From Chondrosia reniformis (lineage: Eukaryota > Porifera > Demospongiae > Chondrillida > Chondrillidae), in assembly GCA_947172415.1 (NCBI GenBank), contig OX359196.1:746501-810500 (forward strand): DNA of 64,000 bases, read 5' to 3'. This document shows positions 36,880 to 49,571 of this stretch, in pieces. Made by a program: the position numbers and the translations under genes. Position 1 is the first letter of the stretch. The number at the start of each line of letters is the position of its first letter. The notes under the pieces are model-generated. The model was not told the DNA's origin, made no database searches, and saw only the letters and a program-made list of their open reading frames with translations.

Positions 36880-37400
36880 AAAAACGGCCCAAGTGTGTTT
36901 GGAACTCAATCGGTTCCCAGACCCTTCAACAAATATCGCGATATGCTAACGATAAGGAAAAAAGAGAAAAACGTCCATTCTCAGTGGGTTACAACAAATA
37001 TCGCGATATACTGACGATAAAAAAGAAAAAAACCAGTCACGTTAGCCAGCAGAGACTGCTGTTACCGTCGAGCACCACGAGGAGGTGTGACTTGGATTTT
37101 GCTCGACGCAGGGAGTTCACGTTACCATCCACAATGCGAGCGCCGTCCTTCCATCACTGGTCGTCTGGGGCCAGGATCGTTGGTAACGCCTAACTGGTGC
37201 AGTTTCGGCTTTGGTAGTCACAGAGTGACAGAACCGGCCTTATCCCTCCCCGGGTTCCGTTGTATCGATAAATCGATAATTGGTGAGCACATCCCCATGG
37301 CACCAACCGATACAGGGCAGCTACGGAACCTAGACACTGCCAAGCCAACGAATTAGGACTTACTTCCTAACCCGAGGCTCCACGCTGGCAGGCCTGAATG
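36880..37400. other. GC-rich block with twin 12-bp palindromes, related to element X
   Basis: Markedly richer in GC and CpG than its surroundings. atatcgcgatat, a perfect palindrome, occurs near 36931 and 36997 within a repeated context (caacaaatatcgcgatat...cgataa). From about 37155 the sequence shares ordered motifs with element X in the satellite: ccaggatcgttggtaacgc, ttggtgagcacatcc and tggcaccaaccgat. No protein family is evident. It could be an older element copy, a promoter or a structured RNA locus. Confidence 0.45.
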
Positions 37401-37614
37401 GTCATGTTAAAATGGACTATTTATATGCAACTACGTTGTGCAATGATAAAGAAAAAAAAGGAAAAAAAACTGATTACCGTTGTAATTGATCCAATTCAAG
37501 AAGCGTCCTTTTATTCTATACGCTTCTCTCTCGCATCACTCTGCCACCAGCGCGGTGGTGATGGAAGCGGAAATTTACTAGTTATAAATATATACTATAT
37601 TCAGTTCGTAAAGT

Positions 37615-38670
37615 ATGGCTGGTGCTTAACATTTTATACAATAAGAGAGTTATATAATCCTGTACTAATGCTGGTGCTTAACCATTTTAGTATACAGAAG
37701 TGGTTAAGCACCGTCAAATAAGTACATATTTAGTACACAGACTGCAACTATATAATAGTATAAATTTAAGCACCAGCTATACTTAATAAAAGTATTTGTA
37801 ACAACGCCGAGTTAGCATACTGACGCCAAGTTACTCGAGGTTTTTCATTTGTATTTTCTTTCTTTAATGGCCTGCAGCAAATCCAGAGTTGGCTTAAAGA
37901 GGAAGAACAATGGATTTCGGAAAGCGTTATGTTTGAAGGTTCGATTAATAGCCCAGGGTCTAGCTGTTCTTCAAGCGATGATTAAAGCTTTTACTTCTGT
38001 ATTTAGGCTTGTAAATGAAACGAAACCTTGAACGACGATGTAGACAGTTTTGTTTTAAACCGTTTAGGACAGAAAAGTGTCGAATTTGTGTGTAAGCCTG
38101 CTAATCTTCAGTGTCTACCATATACTGATGATCATTAATGAATACGAATAATAGCATGCAAGATAACTGATGATAAAAGTAGATAAGGTATATATTAATA
38201 GTGTATACGTATACGTAGCATAGGATGGTGCTTTGGGGTCGATTGGTAGACACCTGAATACACTTAACTGTTATATTAGTGCTTGCCGGTGCTTAGAGCA
38301 AAAAGTGACTTAAGCACCGGCAAGCTTATAAGATGGGTGTAGGACAGTTTGTAGACACCAGGATCCCCTCACCTGTCAGTTTGGGGCTTGCCGGTGCTTA
38401 GAGGAAAAAGTGACTTAAGCACCGGCAAGCTTATAAGATGGGTGTAGAACAGTTGGCAGACACCTGGACCCCTTTAACTGTCAGTCTCCTTCTTTTCCCT
38501 TTTGCCATTTGCCGAGCAAAATAAATATTAACTAAGGTGTTTTATAATGTATATATTGTTTATTATAGCTACGGCTATATGAGTAAGGAGTTTGCATGTA
38601 TACTTGTGCTTATATTTATACAGTTATATTATATTTAAATAAATGTAATATAATTCTTGACGGTGCTTAA
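37615..38670. repeat. Cluster of GGTGCTTAA-type inverted repeats and two hairpins
   Basis: The arm ggtgctta(a), or its complement, occurs near 37620, 37673, 37705, 37767, 38287, 38311, 38392, 38416 and 38658. Two sites form perfect 15-bp hairpin stems (gcttgccggtgctta/taagcaccggcaagc): 38281-38295 with 38311-38325, and 38386-38400 with 38416-38430. They lie in a roughly 105-bp tandem duplication that has a third, partial copy upstream. Confidence 0.8.
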
Positions 38671-38761
38671 CAACTTTTGTATACACTTTAATTGCTCCTA
38701 GCGACTGCATGTGATTTTCATATTTGCCCTATCTCCAATTGCAACCATACGTGTACACATT

Positions 38762-39612
38762 ATGGTGAGAGATAGGGCAAATATGAGTGAACATCAAAAT
38801 TTGTAAAACTCTTTGGATATGCTTTATGTATGTCTGTGAATGCTAACACCAAGTTTCAGCTTCACATCTTTCTAATTGACAGAGTTACAGCACTAAATGT
38901 ACATTAGATTCTGCTATACAAATTTAATGTATGGTGAGAGATAGGGCAAATATGAGTGAACATCAAAATTTGTAAAACTCTTTAGATATGCTTTAAGGAT
39001 GTCTGTGAATGCTGACAACAAGTTTCAGCTCCACATCTTTCCAATTGACAGAGTTACAGCACTAAATGTACATTAGATTCTGCTATACAAATTTAATGTA
39101 CGTATGGTGAGAGATAGGGCAAATATGAGTGAACATCAAAATTTGTAAAACTCTTTGGATATGCTTTAAGGATGTCTGTGAATGCTGATAACAAGTTTCA
39201 GCTTCACATCTTTCCAATTGACAGAGCTACAGCACTAAATGTACATTAGATTCTTGTATACAAATTTAATGTATGGTGAGAGATAGGACAAATATGAGTG
39301 AACATCAAAATTTGTAAAACTCTTTGGATATGCTTTAAGGATGTCTGTGAATGCTGACAACAAGTTTCAGCTTCACATCTTTCCAATTGACAGAGCTACA
39401 GCACTAAATGTACATTAGATTCTTGTATACAAATTTAATGTATGGTGAGAGATAGGACAAATATGAGTGAACATCAAAATTTGTAAAACTCTTTGGATAT
39501 GCTTTATGTATGTCTGTGAATGTTGACAAGAAGTTTCAGCTTCACATCTTTCCAATTGACAGAGTTATTGCACTAAATGTACATTAGATTCTTGTATAGA
39601 AATTTAATGTAC
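38762..39612. repeat. Satellite array, block 1 (about five ~169-bp monomers)
   Basis: Monomers begin atggtgagagatagggcaaa and contain gtgaacatcaaaatttgtaa, cacatctttccaattgacag and cactaaatgtacattagatt. The left edge (about 38718-38790) has an inverted copy of the monomer start (catatttgccctatctcc), which makes a foldback junction. Confidence 0.95.
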
Positions 39613-40335
39613 GGGAGTTTCGTAATAATATAAATGGCCGACCTAGAGAAGGGAATATTGAAAATACGGTACTTTTATATGTATATTTTGAATGACGAGA
39701 ACGCTTTTAAATATTTTAATACACATGGATATTCACTCTGTAATACTTGATTGTTTTGAAGTAGTATCTGTCCATATTATAATATATGGATGTCGCTAAA
39801 GTGAAAAATCGTCAATCGACTGCTAAAGAAACTCCAAAGGAAAAAAATTGGACCATACCGAACGCTACCATCCACGACGCTCAGAGGCCGGGATCGGTGG
39901 TAACGCTCTGCCGAGTTGAGCTTTGGGTGTCACTTGCGTGAGAAGAACCAGTTCTTCTCGATATGGCCGACTCATATGAATCCTAAGATATCAGATGCCA
40001 ATCCCACATTACGTGGAACCCCCCCGAAATCCGGATTATTGGTGAGCACGTCTCTATGGCACCAACCGATTAGGAGACAGCTTCAGAGTCTAAGCGCTAC
40101 CAACCTCTATGGGAACCGCAACCACCATAGAGATGTGTCCAGGTAGGCCTACTATTATAAGGTTTTATCTTCTATTTAAATAAAGTAATTGCCTATGAAA
40201 ACGCTTGTGGTTGGCGAATCTTCAATACTTTAGAATAGGGTATTTTTCGATCTGCAGTAACTCGGGTATCCTTTTTTGAAATTTTACAAAACTAGCAGGA
40301 TATACTGTATAGCTATATGTGCATACAGCCAAGAG
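39613..40335 (+). mobile_element. Element X, copy 1, inside the satellite
   Basis: A 723-bp block that interrupts the satellite after aatttaatgtac and rejoins it at gtttcagcttcatatctttc. It holds a more GC-rich core (about 39860-40140) with ccgggatcggtggtaacgc, tggtgagcacgtctc and tggcaccaaccgattagg. A 76-codon frame runs through the core but there is no recognised domain. No transposase or reverse transcriptase is present. Two further copies are almost identical, including their junctions. Confidence 0.6.
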
Positions 40336-43300
40336 GTTTCAGCTTCATATCTTTCCAATTGACGGAGTTACGGCACTAAATGTAGATTAGATTCTTGTAT
40401 ACAAATTTAAAGTATGGTGAGAGATAGGGCAAATATGAGTGAACATCAAAATTTATAAAACTCTTTGGATATGCTTTAAGGATAGCTGTGAATGCTGACA
40501 GGAAGTTTCAGCTTCACATCTTTCCAATTGACAGAGTTACAGCACTAAATGTACATTAGATTCTTGTATACAAATTTAAAGTATAGTGAGAGATAGGGCA
40601 AATATGAGTGAACATCAAAATTTGTAAAACTCTCTGGATATGTTTTATGGATGTCTGTGAATGCTGACAGCAAGTTTCAGCTTCACATCTTTCCAATTGA
40701 CAGAGTTACAGCACTAAATGTACATTAGATTCTGCTATACAAATTTAATGTATGGTGAGAGATAGGGCAAATATGAGTGAACATCAAAATTTGCAAAACT
40801 CTTTGGATATGCTTTAAGGATAGCTGTGAATGCTGACAGCAAGTTTCAGCTTCACATCTTTCCAATTGACAGAGTTATTGCACTAAATGTACATTAGATT
40901 CTTGTATACAAATTTAAAGTGTGGTGAGAGATAGGACAAATATGAGTGAACATCAAAATTTTTGGATATCTTTTATGGATGTCTGTGAATGCTGACAGGA
41001 AGTTTCAGCTTCACATCTTTCCAATTGACAGAGTTACAGCACTAAATGTACATTAGATTCTGCTATACAAATTTAATGTATGGTGAGAGATAGGGCAAAT
41101 ATGAGTGAACATCAAAATTTGTAAAACTCTTTAGATATGCTTTATGTATGTCTGTGAATGCTGACAACAAGTTTCAGCTTCACATCTTTCCAATTGACAG
41201 AGTTATTGCACTAAATGTACATTAGATTCTGCTGTACAAATTTAATGTATGGTGAGAGATAGGGCAAATATGAGTGAACATCAAAATTTGTAAAACTCTT
41301 TGGATATCTTTTATGGATGTCTGTGAATGCTGACAACAAGTTTCAGCTTCACATCTTTCCAATTGACAGAGTTATTGAACTAAATGTACAATTGATTCTT
41401 GCATACAAATTTAATGTATGGTGAGAGATAGGGCAAATATGAGTGAACATCAAAATTTGTAAAACTCTTTGGATATACTTTAAGGATGTCTGTGAATGCT
41501 GACAACAAGTTTCAGCTCCACATCTTTCCAATTGACAGAGTTACAGCACTAAATGTACATTAGATTTTTGTATACAAATTTAATGTATGGTGAGAGATAG
41601 GGCAAATATGAGTGAACATCAAAATTTGTAAAACTCTTTGGATATGCTTTATGTATGTCTGTGAATGCTGACAACAAGTTTCAGCTTCACATCTTTCCAA
41701 TTGACAGAGTTATTGAACTAAATGTACAATTGATTCTTGCATACAAATTTAATGTATGGTGAGAGATAGGGCAAATATGAGTGAACATCAAAATTTGCAA
41801 AACTCTTTGGATATGTTTTATGGATGTCTGTGAATGCTGACAGCAAGTTTCAGCTTCACATCTTTCCAATTGACAGAGTTACAGCACTAAATGTACATTA
41901 GATTCTTGTATACAAATTTAAAGTATGGTGAGAGATAGGGCAAATATGAGTGAACATCAAAATTTTTGGATATCTTTTATGGATGTCTGTGAATGCTGAC
42001 AGCAAGTTTCAGCTTCACATCTTTCCAATTGACAGAGTTACAGCACTAAATGTACATTAGATTCTGCTATACAAATTTAATGTATGGTGAGAGATAGGGC
42101 AAATATGAGTGAACATCAAAATTTGTAAAACTCTTTAGATATGCTTTATGTATGTCTGTGAATGCTGACAACAAGTTTCAACTTCACATCTTTCCAATTG
42201 ACAGAGTTACAGCACTAAATGTACATTAGATTCTGCTATACAAATTTAATGTATGGTGAGAGATAGGGCAAATATGAGTGAACATCAAAATTTGTAAAAC
42301 TCTTTGGATATGCTTTATGTATGTCTGTGAATGCTGACAACAAGTTTCAGCTTCACATCTTTCCAATTGACAGAGTTATTGAACTAAATGTGCAATTGAT
42401 TCTTGCATACAAATTTAATGTATGGTGAGAGATAGGGCAAATATGAGTGAACATCAAAATTTGTAAAACTCTTTGGATATCTTTTATGGATGTCTGTGAA
42501 TGCTGACAGCAAGTTTCAGCTTCACATCTTTCCAATTGACAGAGTTACAGCACTAAATGTACATTAGATTCTTTTATACAAATTTAATGTATGGTGAGAG
42601 ATAGGGCAAATATGAGTGAACATCAAAATTTGTAAAACTCTTTGGATATCTTTTATGGATGTCTGTGAATGCTGACAGCAAGTTTCAGCTTCACATCTTT
42701 CCAATTGACAGAGTTACAGCACTAAATGTACATTAGATTCTTTTATACAAATTTAAAGTATGGTGAGAGATAGGGCAAATATGAGTGAACATCAAAATTT
42801 GTAAAACTCTTTGGATATGCTTTAAGGATAGCTGTGAATGCTGACAGGAAGTTTCAGCTTCTCATCTTTCCAATTGACAGAGTTACAGCACTAAATGTAC
42901 ATTAGATTCTTGTATACAAATTTAATGTACGTATGGTGAGAGATAGGGCAAATATGAGTGAACATCAAAATTTGCAAAACTATTTGGATATGTTTTATGG
43001 ATGTCTGTGAATGCTGACAGCAAGTTTCAGCTTCACATCTTTCCAATTGACAGAGTTACAGCACTAAATGTACATTAGATTCTTGCATACAAATTTAATG
43101 TATGGTGAGAGATAGGGCAAATATGAGTGAACATCAAAATTTGTAAAACTCTTTGGATATGCTTTATGTATGTCTGTGAATGCTGACAACAAGTTTCAGC
43201 TTCACATCTTTCCAATTGACAGAGTTATTGAACTAAATGTACAATTGATTCTTGCATACAAATTTAATGTATGGTGAGAGATAGAGCAAATATGAGTGAA

Positions 43301-46300
43301 CATCAAAATTTGTAAAACTCTTTGGATATCTTTTATGGATGTCTGTGAATGCTGACAGCAAGTTTCAGCTTCACATCTTTCCAATTGACAGAGTTACAGC
43401 ACTAAATGTACATTAGATTCTGCTATACAAATTTAATGTATGGTGAGAGATAGGGCAAATATGAGTGAACATCAAAATTTGTAAAACTCTTTACATATGC
43501 TTTATGTATGTCTGTGAATGCTGACAACAAGTTTCAGCTTCACATCTTTCCAATTGACAGAGTTATTGAACTAAATGTACAATTGATTCTTGCATACAAA
43601 TTTAATGTACGTATGGTGAGAGATAGGGCAAATATGAGTGAACATCAAAATTTGTAAAACTCTTTGGATATGCTTTAAGGATGTCTGTGAATGCTGACAA
43701 CAAGTTTCAGCTTCACATCTTTCCAATTGACAGAGCTACAGCACTAAATGTACATTAGATTCTTGTATACAAATTTAATGTATGGTGAGAGATAGGACAA
43801 ATATGAGTGGACATCAAAATTTGTAAAACTCTTTGGATATCTTTTATGGGTGTCTGTGAATGCTGACAGCAAGTTTCAGCTTCACATCTTTCCAATTGAC
43901 AGAGTTATTGCACTAAATGTACATTAGATTCTTGTATACAAATTTAATGTATGGTGAGAGATAGGGCAAATATGAGTGAACATCAAAATTTGTAAAACTC
44001 TTTGGATATCTTTTATGGATGTCTGTGAATGCTGACAGCAAGTTTCAGCTTCACATCTTTCCAATTGACAGAGTTACAGCACTAAATGTACATTAGATTC
44101 TTGTAAACAAATTTAATGTATGGTGAGAGATAGGGCAAATATGAGTGAACATCAAAATTTGTAAAACTCTTTGGATATGCTTTATGTATGTCTGTGAATG
44201 CTGACAACAAGTTTCAGCTTCACATCTTTCCAATTGACAGAGCTACAGCACTAAATGTACATTAGATTCTTGTATACAAATTTAATGTATGGTGAGAGAT
44301 AGGGCAAATATGAGTGAACATCAAAATTTGTAAAACTCTTTGGATATGCTTTATGTATGTCTGTGAATGCTGACAACAAGTTTCAGCTTCACATCTTTCC
44401 AATTGACAGAGTTATTTAACTAAATGTACAATTTATTCTTGTATTCAAATTTAATGTATGGTGAGATATAGGGCAAATATGAGTGAACATCAAAATTTGT
44501 AAAACTCTTTGGATATCTTTTATGGATGTCTGTGAATGCTGACAGCAAGTTTCAGCTTCACATCTTTCCAATTGACAGAGTTACAGCACTAAATGTACAT
44601 TAGATTCTTGTATACAAATTTAATGTATTGTGAGATATAGGGCAAATATGAGTGAACATCAAAATTTGCAAAACTCTTTGGATATGCTTTAAGGATAGCT
44701 GTGAATGCTGACAACAAGTTTCAACTTCACATCTTTCCAATTGACAGAGTTATTGCACAAAATGGACAATAGATTCTTGTATACAAATTTAAAGTATGGT
44801 GAGAGATAGGGCAAATATGAGTGAACATCAAAATTTGTAAAACTCTTCGGATATCTTTTATGGATGTCTGTGAATGCTGACACCAAGTTTCAGCTTCACA
44901 TCTTTCCAATTGACAGAGTTACAGCACTAAATGTACATTAGATTCTGCTACGTATGCAAATTTAATGTATGGTGAGAGATAGGGCAAATATGAGTGAACA
45001 TCAAAATTTGTAAAACTCTTTAGATATGCTTTATGTATGTCTGTGAATGCTGACAACAAGTTTCAGCTTCACATCTTTCCAATTGACAGAGTTACAGCAC
45101 TAAATGTACATTAGATTCTGCTATGCAAATTTAATGTATGGTGAGAGATAGGGCAAATACGAGTGAATATCAAAATTTTTAAAACTCTTTGGATATCTAT
45201 TATGGATGTCTGTGAATGCTGACAACAAGTTTCAGCTTCACATCTTTCCAATTGACAGAGTTACAGCACTAAATGTACATTAGATTCTGCTATACAAATT
45301 TAATGTATGGTGAGAGATAGGGCAAATATGAGTGAACATCAAAATTTGTAAAACTCTTTGGATATGCTTTAAGGATGTCTGTGAATGCTGATAACAAGTT
45401 TCAGCTTCACATCTTTCCAATTGACAGAGCTACAGCACTAAATGTACATTAGATTCTTGTATACAAATTTAATGTATGGTGAGAGATAGGACAAATATGA
45501 GTGAACATCAAAATTTGTAAAACTCTTTGGATATGCTTTTTGTATGTCTGTGAATGTTGACAAGAAGTTTCAGCTTCACATCTTTCCAATTGACAGAGTT
45601 ATTGCACTAAATGTACATTAGATTCTGCTATACAAATTTAATGTATGGTGAGATATAGGGCAAATATGAGTGAACATCAAAATTTGCAAAACTCTTTGGA
45701 TATGCTTTAAGGATAGCTGTGAATGCTGACAGCAAGTTTCAGCTTCACATCTTTCCAATTGACAGAATTACAGCACTAAATGTACATTAGATTCTGCTAT
45801 ACAAATTTAATGTATGGTGAGAGATAGGGCAAATATGAGTGAACATCAAAATTTGTAAAACTCTTTGGATATGCTTTATGTATGTCTGTGAATGCTGACA
45901 ACAAGTTTCAGCTTCACATCTTTCCAATTGACAGAGTTATTTAACTAAATGTACAATTTATTCTTGTATTCAAATTTAATGTATGGTGAGATATAGGGCA
46001 AATATGAGTGAACATCAAAATTTGTAAAACTCTTTGGATATCTTTTATGGATGTCTGTGAATGCTGACAGCAAGTTTCAGCTTCACATCTTTCCAATTGA
46101 CAGAGTTACAGCACTAAATGTACATTAGATTCTTGTATACAAATTTAATGTATTGTGAGATATAGGGCAAATATGAGTGAACATCAAAATTTGCAAAACT
46201 CTTTGGATATGCTTTAAGGATAGCTGTGAATGCTGACAACAAGTTTCAACTTCACATCTTTCCAATTGACAGAGTTATTGCACAAAATGGACAATAGATT

Positions 46301-48849
46301 CTTGTATACAAATTTAAAGTATGGTGAGAGATAGGGCAAATATGAGTGAACATCAAAATTTGTAAAACTCTTCGGATATCTTTTATGGATGTCTGTGAAT
46401 GCTGACACCAAGTTTCAGCTTCACATCTTTCCAATTGACAGAGTTACAGCACTAAATGTACATTAGATTCTGCTACGTATGCAAATTTAATGTATGGTGA
46501 GAGATAGGGCAAATATGAGTGAACATCAAAATTTGTAAAACTCTTTGGATATGCTTTATGTATGTCTGTGAATGCTGACAACAAGTTTCAGCTTCATATC
46601 TTTCCAATTGACAGAGTTACAGCACTAAATGTACATTAGATTCTGCTATGCAAATTTAATGTATGGTGAGAGATAGGGCAAATACGAGTGAATATCAAAA
46701 TTTTTAAAACTCTTTGGATATCTATTATGGATGTCTGTGAATGCTGACAACAAGTTTCAGCTTCACATCTTTCCAATTGACAGAGTTACAGCACTAAATG
46801 TACATTAGATTCTGCTATACAAATTTAATGTATGGTGAGAGATAGGGCAAATATGAGTGAACATCAAAATTTGTAAAACTCTTTGGATATGCTTTAAGGA
46901 TGTCTGTGAATGCTGATAACAAGTTTCAGCTTCACATCTTTCCAATTGACAGAGCTACAGCACTAAATGTACATTAGATTCTTGTATACAAATTTAATGT
47001 ATGGTGAGAGATAGGACAAATATGAGTGAACATCAAAATTTGTAAAACTCTTTGGATATGCTTTTTGTATGTCTGTGAATGTTGACAAGAAGTTTCAGCT
47101 TCACATCTTTCCAATTGACAGAGTTATTGCACTAAATGTACATTAGATTCTGCTATACAAATTTAATGTATGGTGAGATATAGGGCAAATATGAGTGAAC
47201 ATCAAAATTTGCAAAACTCTTTGGATATGCTTTAAGGATAGCTGTGAATGCTGACAGCAAGTTTCAGCTTCACATCTTTCCAATTGACAGAGTTATTGCA
47301 CTAAATGTACATTAGATTCTTGTAAACAAATTTAAAGTATGGTGAGAGATAGGGCAAATATGAGTGAACATCAAAATTTTTGGATATCTTTTATGGATGT
47401 CTGTGAATGCTGACAGGAAGTTTCAGCTTCACATCTTTCCAATTGACAGAGTTACAGCACTAAATGTACATTAGATTCTGCTATACAAATTTAATGTATG
47501 GTGAGAGATAGGGCAAATATGAGTGAACATCAAAATTTGTAAAACTCTTTGGATATGCTTTAAGGATGTCTGTGAATGCTGATAACAAGTTTCAGCTTCA
47601 CATCTTTCCAATTGACAGAGCTACAGCACTAAATGTACATTAGATTCTTGTATACAAATTTAATGTATGGTGAGAGATAGGACAAATATGAGTGAACATC
47701 AAAATTTGTAAAACTCTTTGGATATGCTTTTTGAATGTCTGTGAATGTTGACAAGAAGTTTCAGCTTCACATCTTTCCAATTGACAGAGTTATTGCACTA
47801 AATGTACATTAGATTCTGCTATACAAATTTAATGTATGGTGAGATATAGGGCAAATATGAGTGAACATCAAAATTTGCAAAACTCTTTGGATATGCTTTA
47901 AGGATAGCTGTGAATGCTGACAGCAAGTTTCAGCTTCACATCTTTCCAATTGACAGAGTTATTGCACTAAATGTACATTAGATTCTTGTATACAAATTTA
48001 AAGTATGGTGAGAGATAGGGCAAATATGAGTGAACATCAAAATTTTTGGATATCTTTTATGGATGTCTGTGAATGCTGACAGGAAGTTTCAGCTTCACAT
48101 CTTTCCAATTGACAGAGTTACAGCACTAAATGTACATTAGATTCTGCTATACAAATTTAATGTATGGTGAGAGATAGGGCAAATATGAGTGAACATCAAA
48201 ATTTGTAAAACTCTTTAGATATGCTTTATGTATGTCTGTGAATGCTGACAACAAGTTTCAGCTTCACATCTTTCCAATTGACAGAGTTATTGAACTAAAT
48301 GTGCAATTGATTCTTGCATACAAATTTAATGTATGGTGAGAGATAGGGCAAATATGAGTGAACATCAAAATTTGTAAAACTCTTTGGATATCTTTTATGG
48401 ATGTCTGTGAATGCTGACAGCAAGTTTCAGCTTCACATCTTTCCAATTGACAGAGTTACAGCACTAAATGTACATTAGATTCTTTTATACAAATTTAATG
48501 TACGTATGGTGAGAGATACGTAGGGCAAATATGAGTGAACATCAAAATTTGTAAAACTCTTTGGATATGCTTTAAGGATGTCTGTGAATGCTGACAACAA
48601 GTTTCAGCTTCACATCTTTCCAATTGACAGAGCTACAGCACTAAATGTACATTAGATTCTTGTATACAAATTTAATGTATGGTGAGAGATAGGACAAATA
48701 TGAGTGAACATCAAAATTTGTAAAACTCTTTGGATATGCTTTATGTATGTCTGTGAATGTTGACAAGAAGTTTCAGCTTCACATCTTTCCAATTGACAGA
48801 GTTATTGCACTAAATGTACATTAGATTCTTGTATAGAAATTTAATGTAC
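40336..48849. repeat. Satellite array, block 2 (about 50 ~169-bp monomers, with higher-order repeat)
   Basis: Same monomer as block 1. Common variants are an 11-bp deletion (catcaaaatttttggatatc), atggtgagatatagg, and acgtatggtg junctions. A multi-monomer segment beginning near 44459 is repeated at +1525 bp (nine monomers); for example, tgctttttgtatgtctgtga occurs near 45535 and again near 47060. Part of it recurs once more near 47726. Repeated 60-codon minus-strand frames (MERCEAETCCQHSQ...) simply reflect monomer pairs. Confidence 0.95.
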
Positions 48850-49571
48850 GGGAGTTTCGTAATAATATAAATGGCCGACCTAGGAAGGGAATATTGAAAA
48901 TACGGTACTTTTATATGTATATTTTGAATGACGAGAACGCTTTTAAATATTTTAATACACATGGATATTCACTCTGTAATACTTGATTGTTTTGAAGTAG
49001 TATCTGTCCATATTATAATATATGGATGTCGCTAAAGTGAAAAATCGTCAATCGACTGCTAAAGAAACTCCAAAGGAAAAAAATTGGACCATACCGAACG
49101 CTACCATCCACGACGCTCAGAGGCCGGGATCGGTGGTAACGCTCTGCCGAGTTGAGCTTTGGGTGTCACTTGCGTGAGAAGAACCAGTTCTTCTCGATAT
49201 GGCCGACTCATATGAATCCTAAGATATCAGATGCCAATCCCACATTACGTGGAACCCCCCCGAAATCCGGATTATTGGTGAGCACGTCTCTATGGCACCA
49301 ACCGATTAGGAGACAGCTTCAGAGTCTAAGCGCTACCAACCTCTATGGGAACCGCAACCACCATAGAGATGTGTCCAGGTAGGCCTACTATTATAAGGTT
49401 TTATCTTCTATTTAAATAAAGTAATTGCCTATGAAAACGCTTGTGGTTGGCGAATCTTCAATACTTTAGAATAGGGTATTTTTCGATCTGCAGTAACTCG
49501 GGTATCCTTTTTTGAAATTTTACAAAACTAGCAGGATATACTGTATAGCTATATGTGCATACAGCCAAGAG
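48850..49571 (+). mobile_element. Element X, copy 2, inside the satellite
   Basis: Near-identical to copy 1, with the same junctions and the same flanking monomer variants (ttgacaagaag and cttgtatagaa on the left). It therefore spread as part of a larger satellite segment and not by fresh insertion. It lacks one 'ga' of gacctagagaagg in copy 1. Confidence 0.6.
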
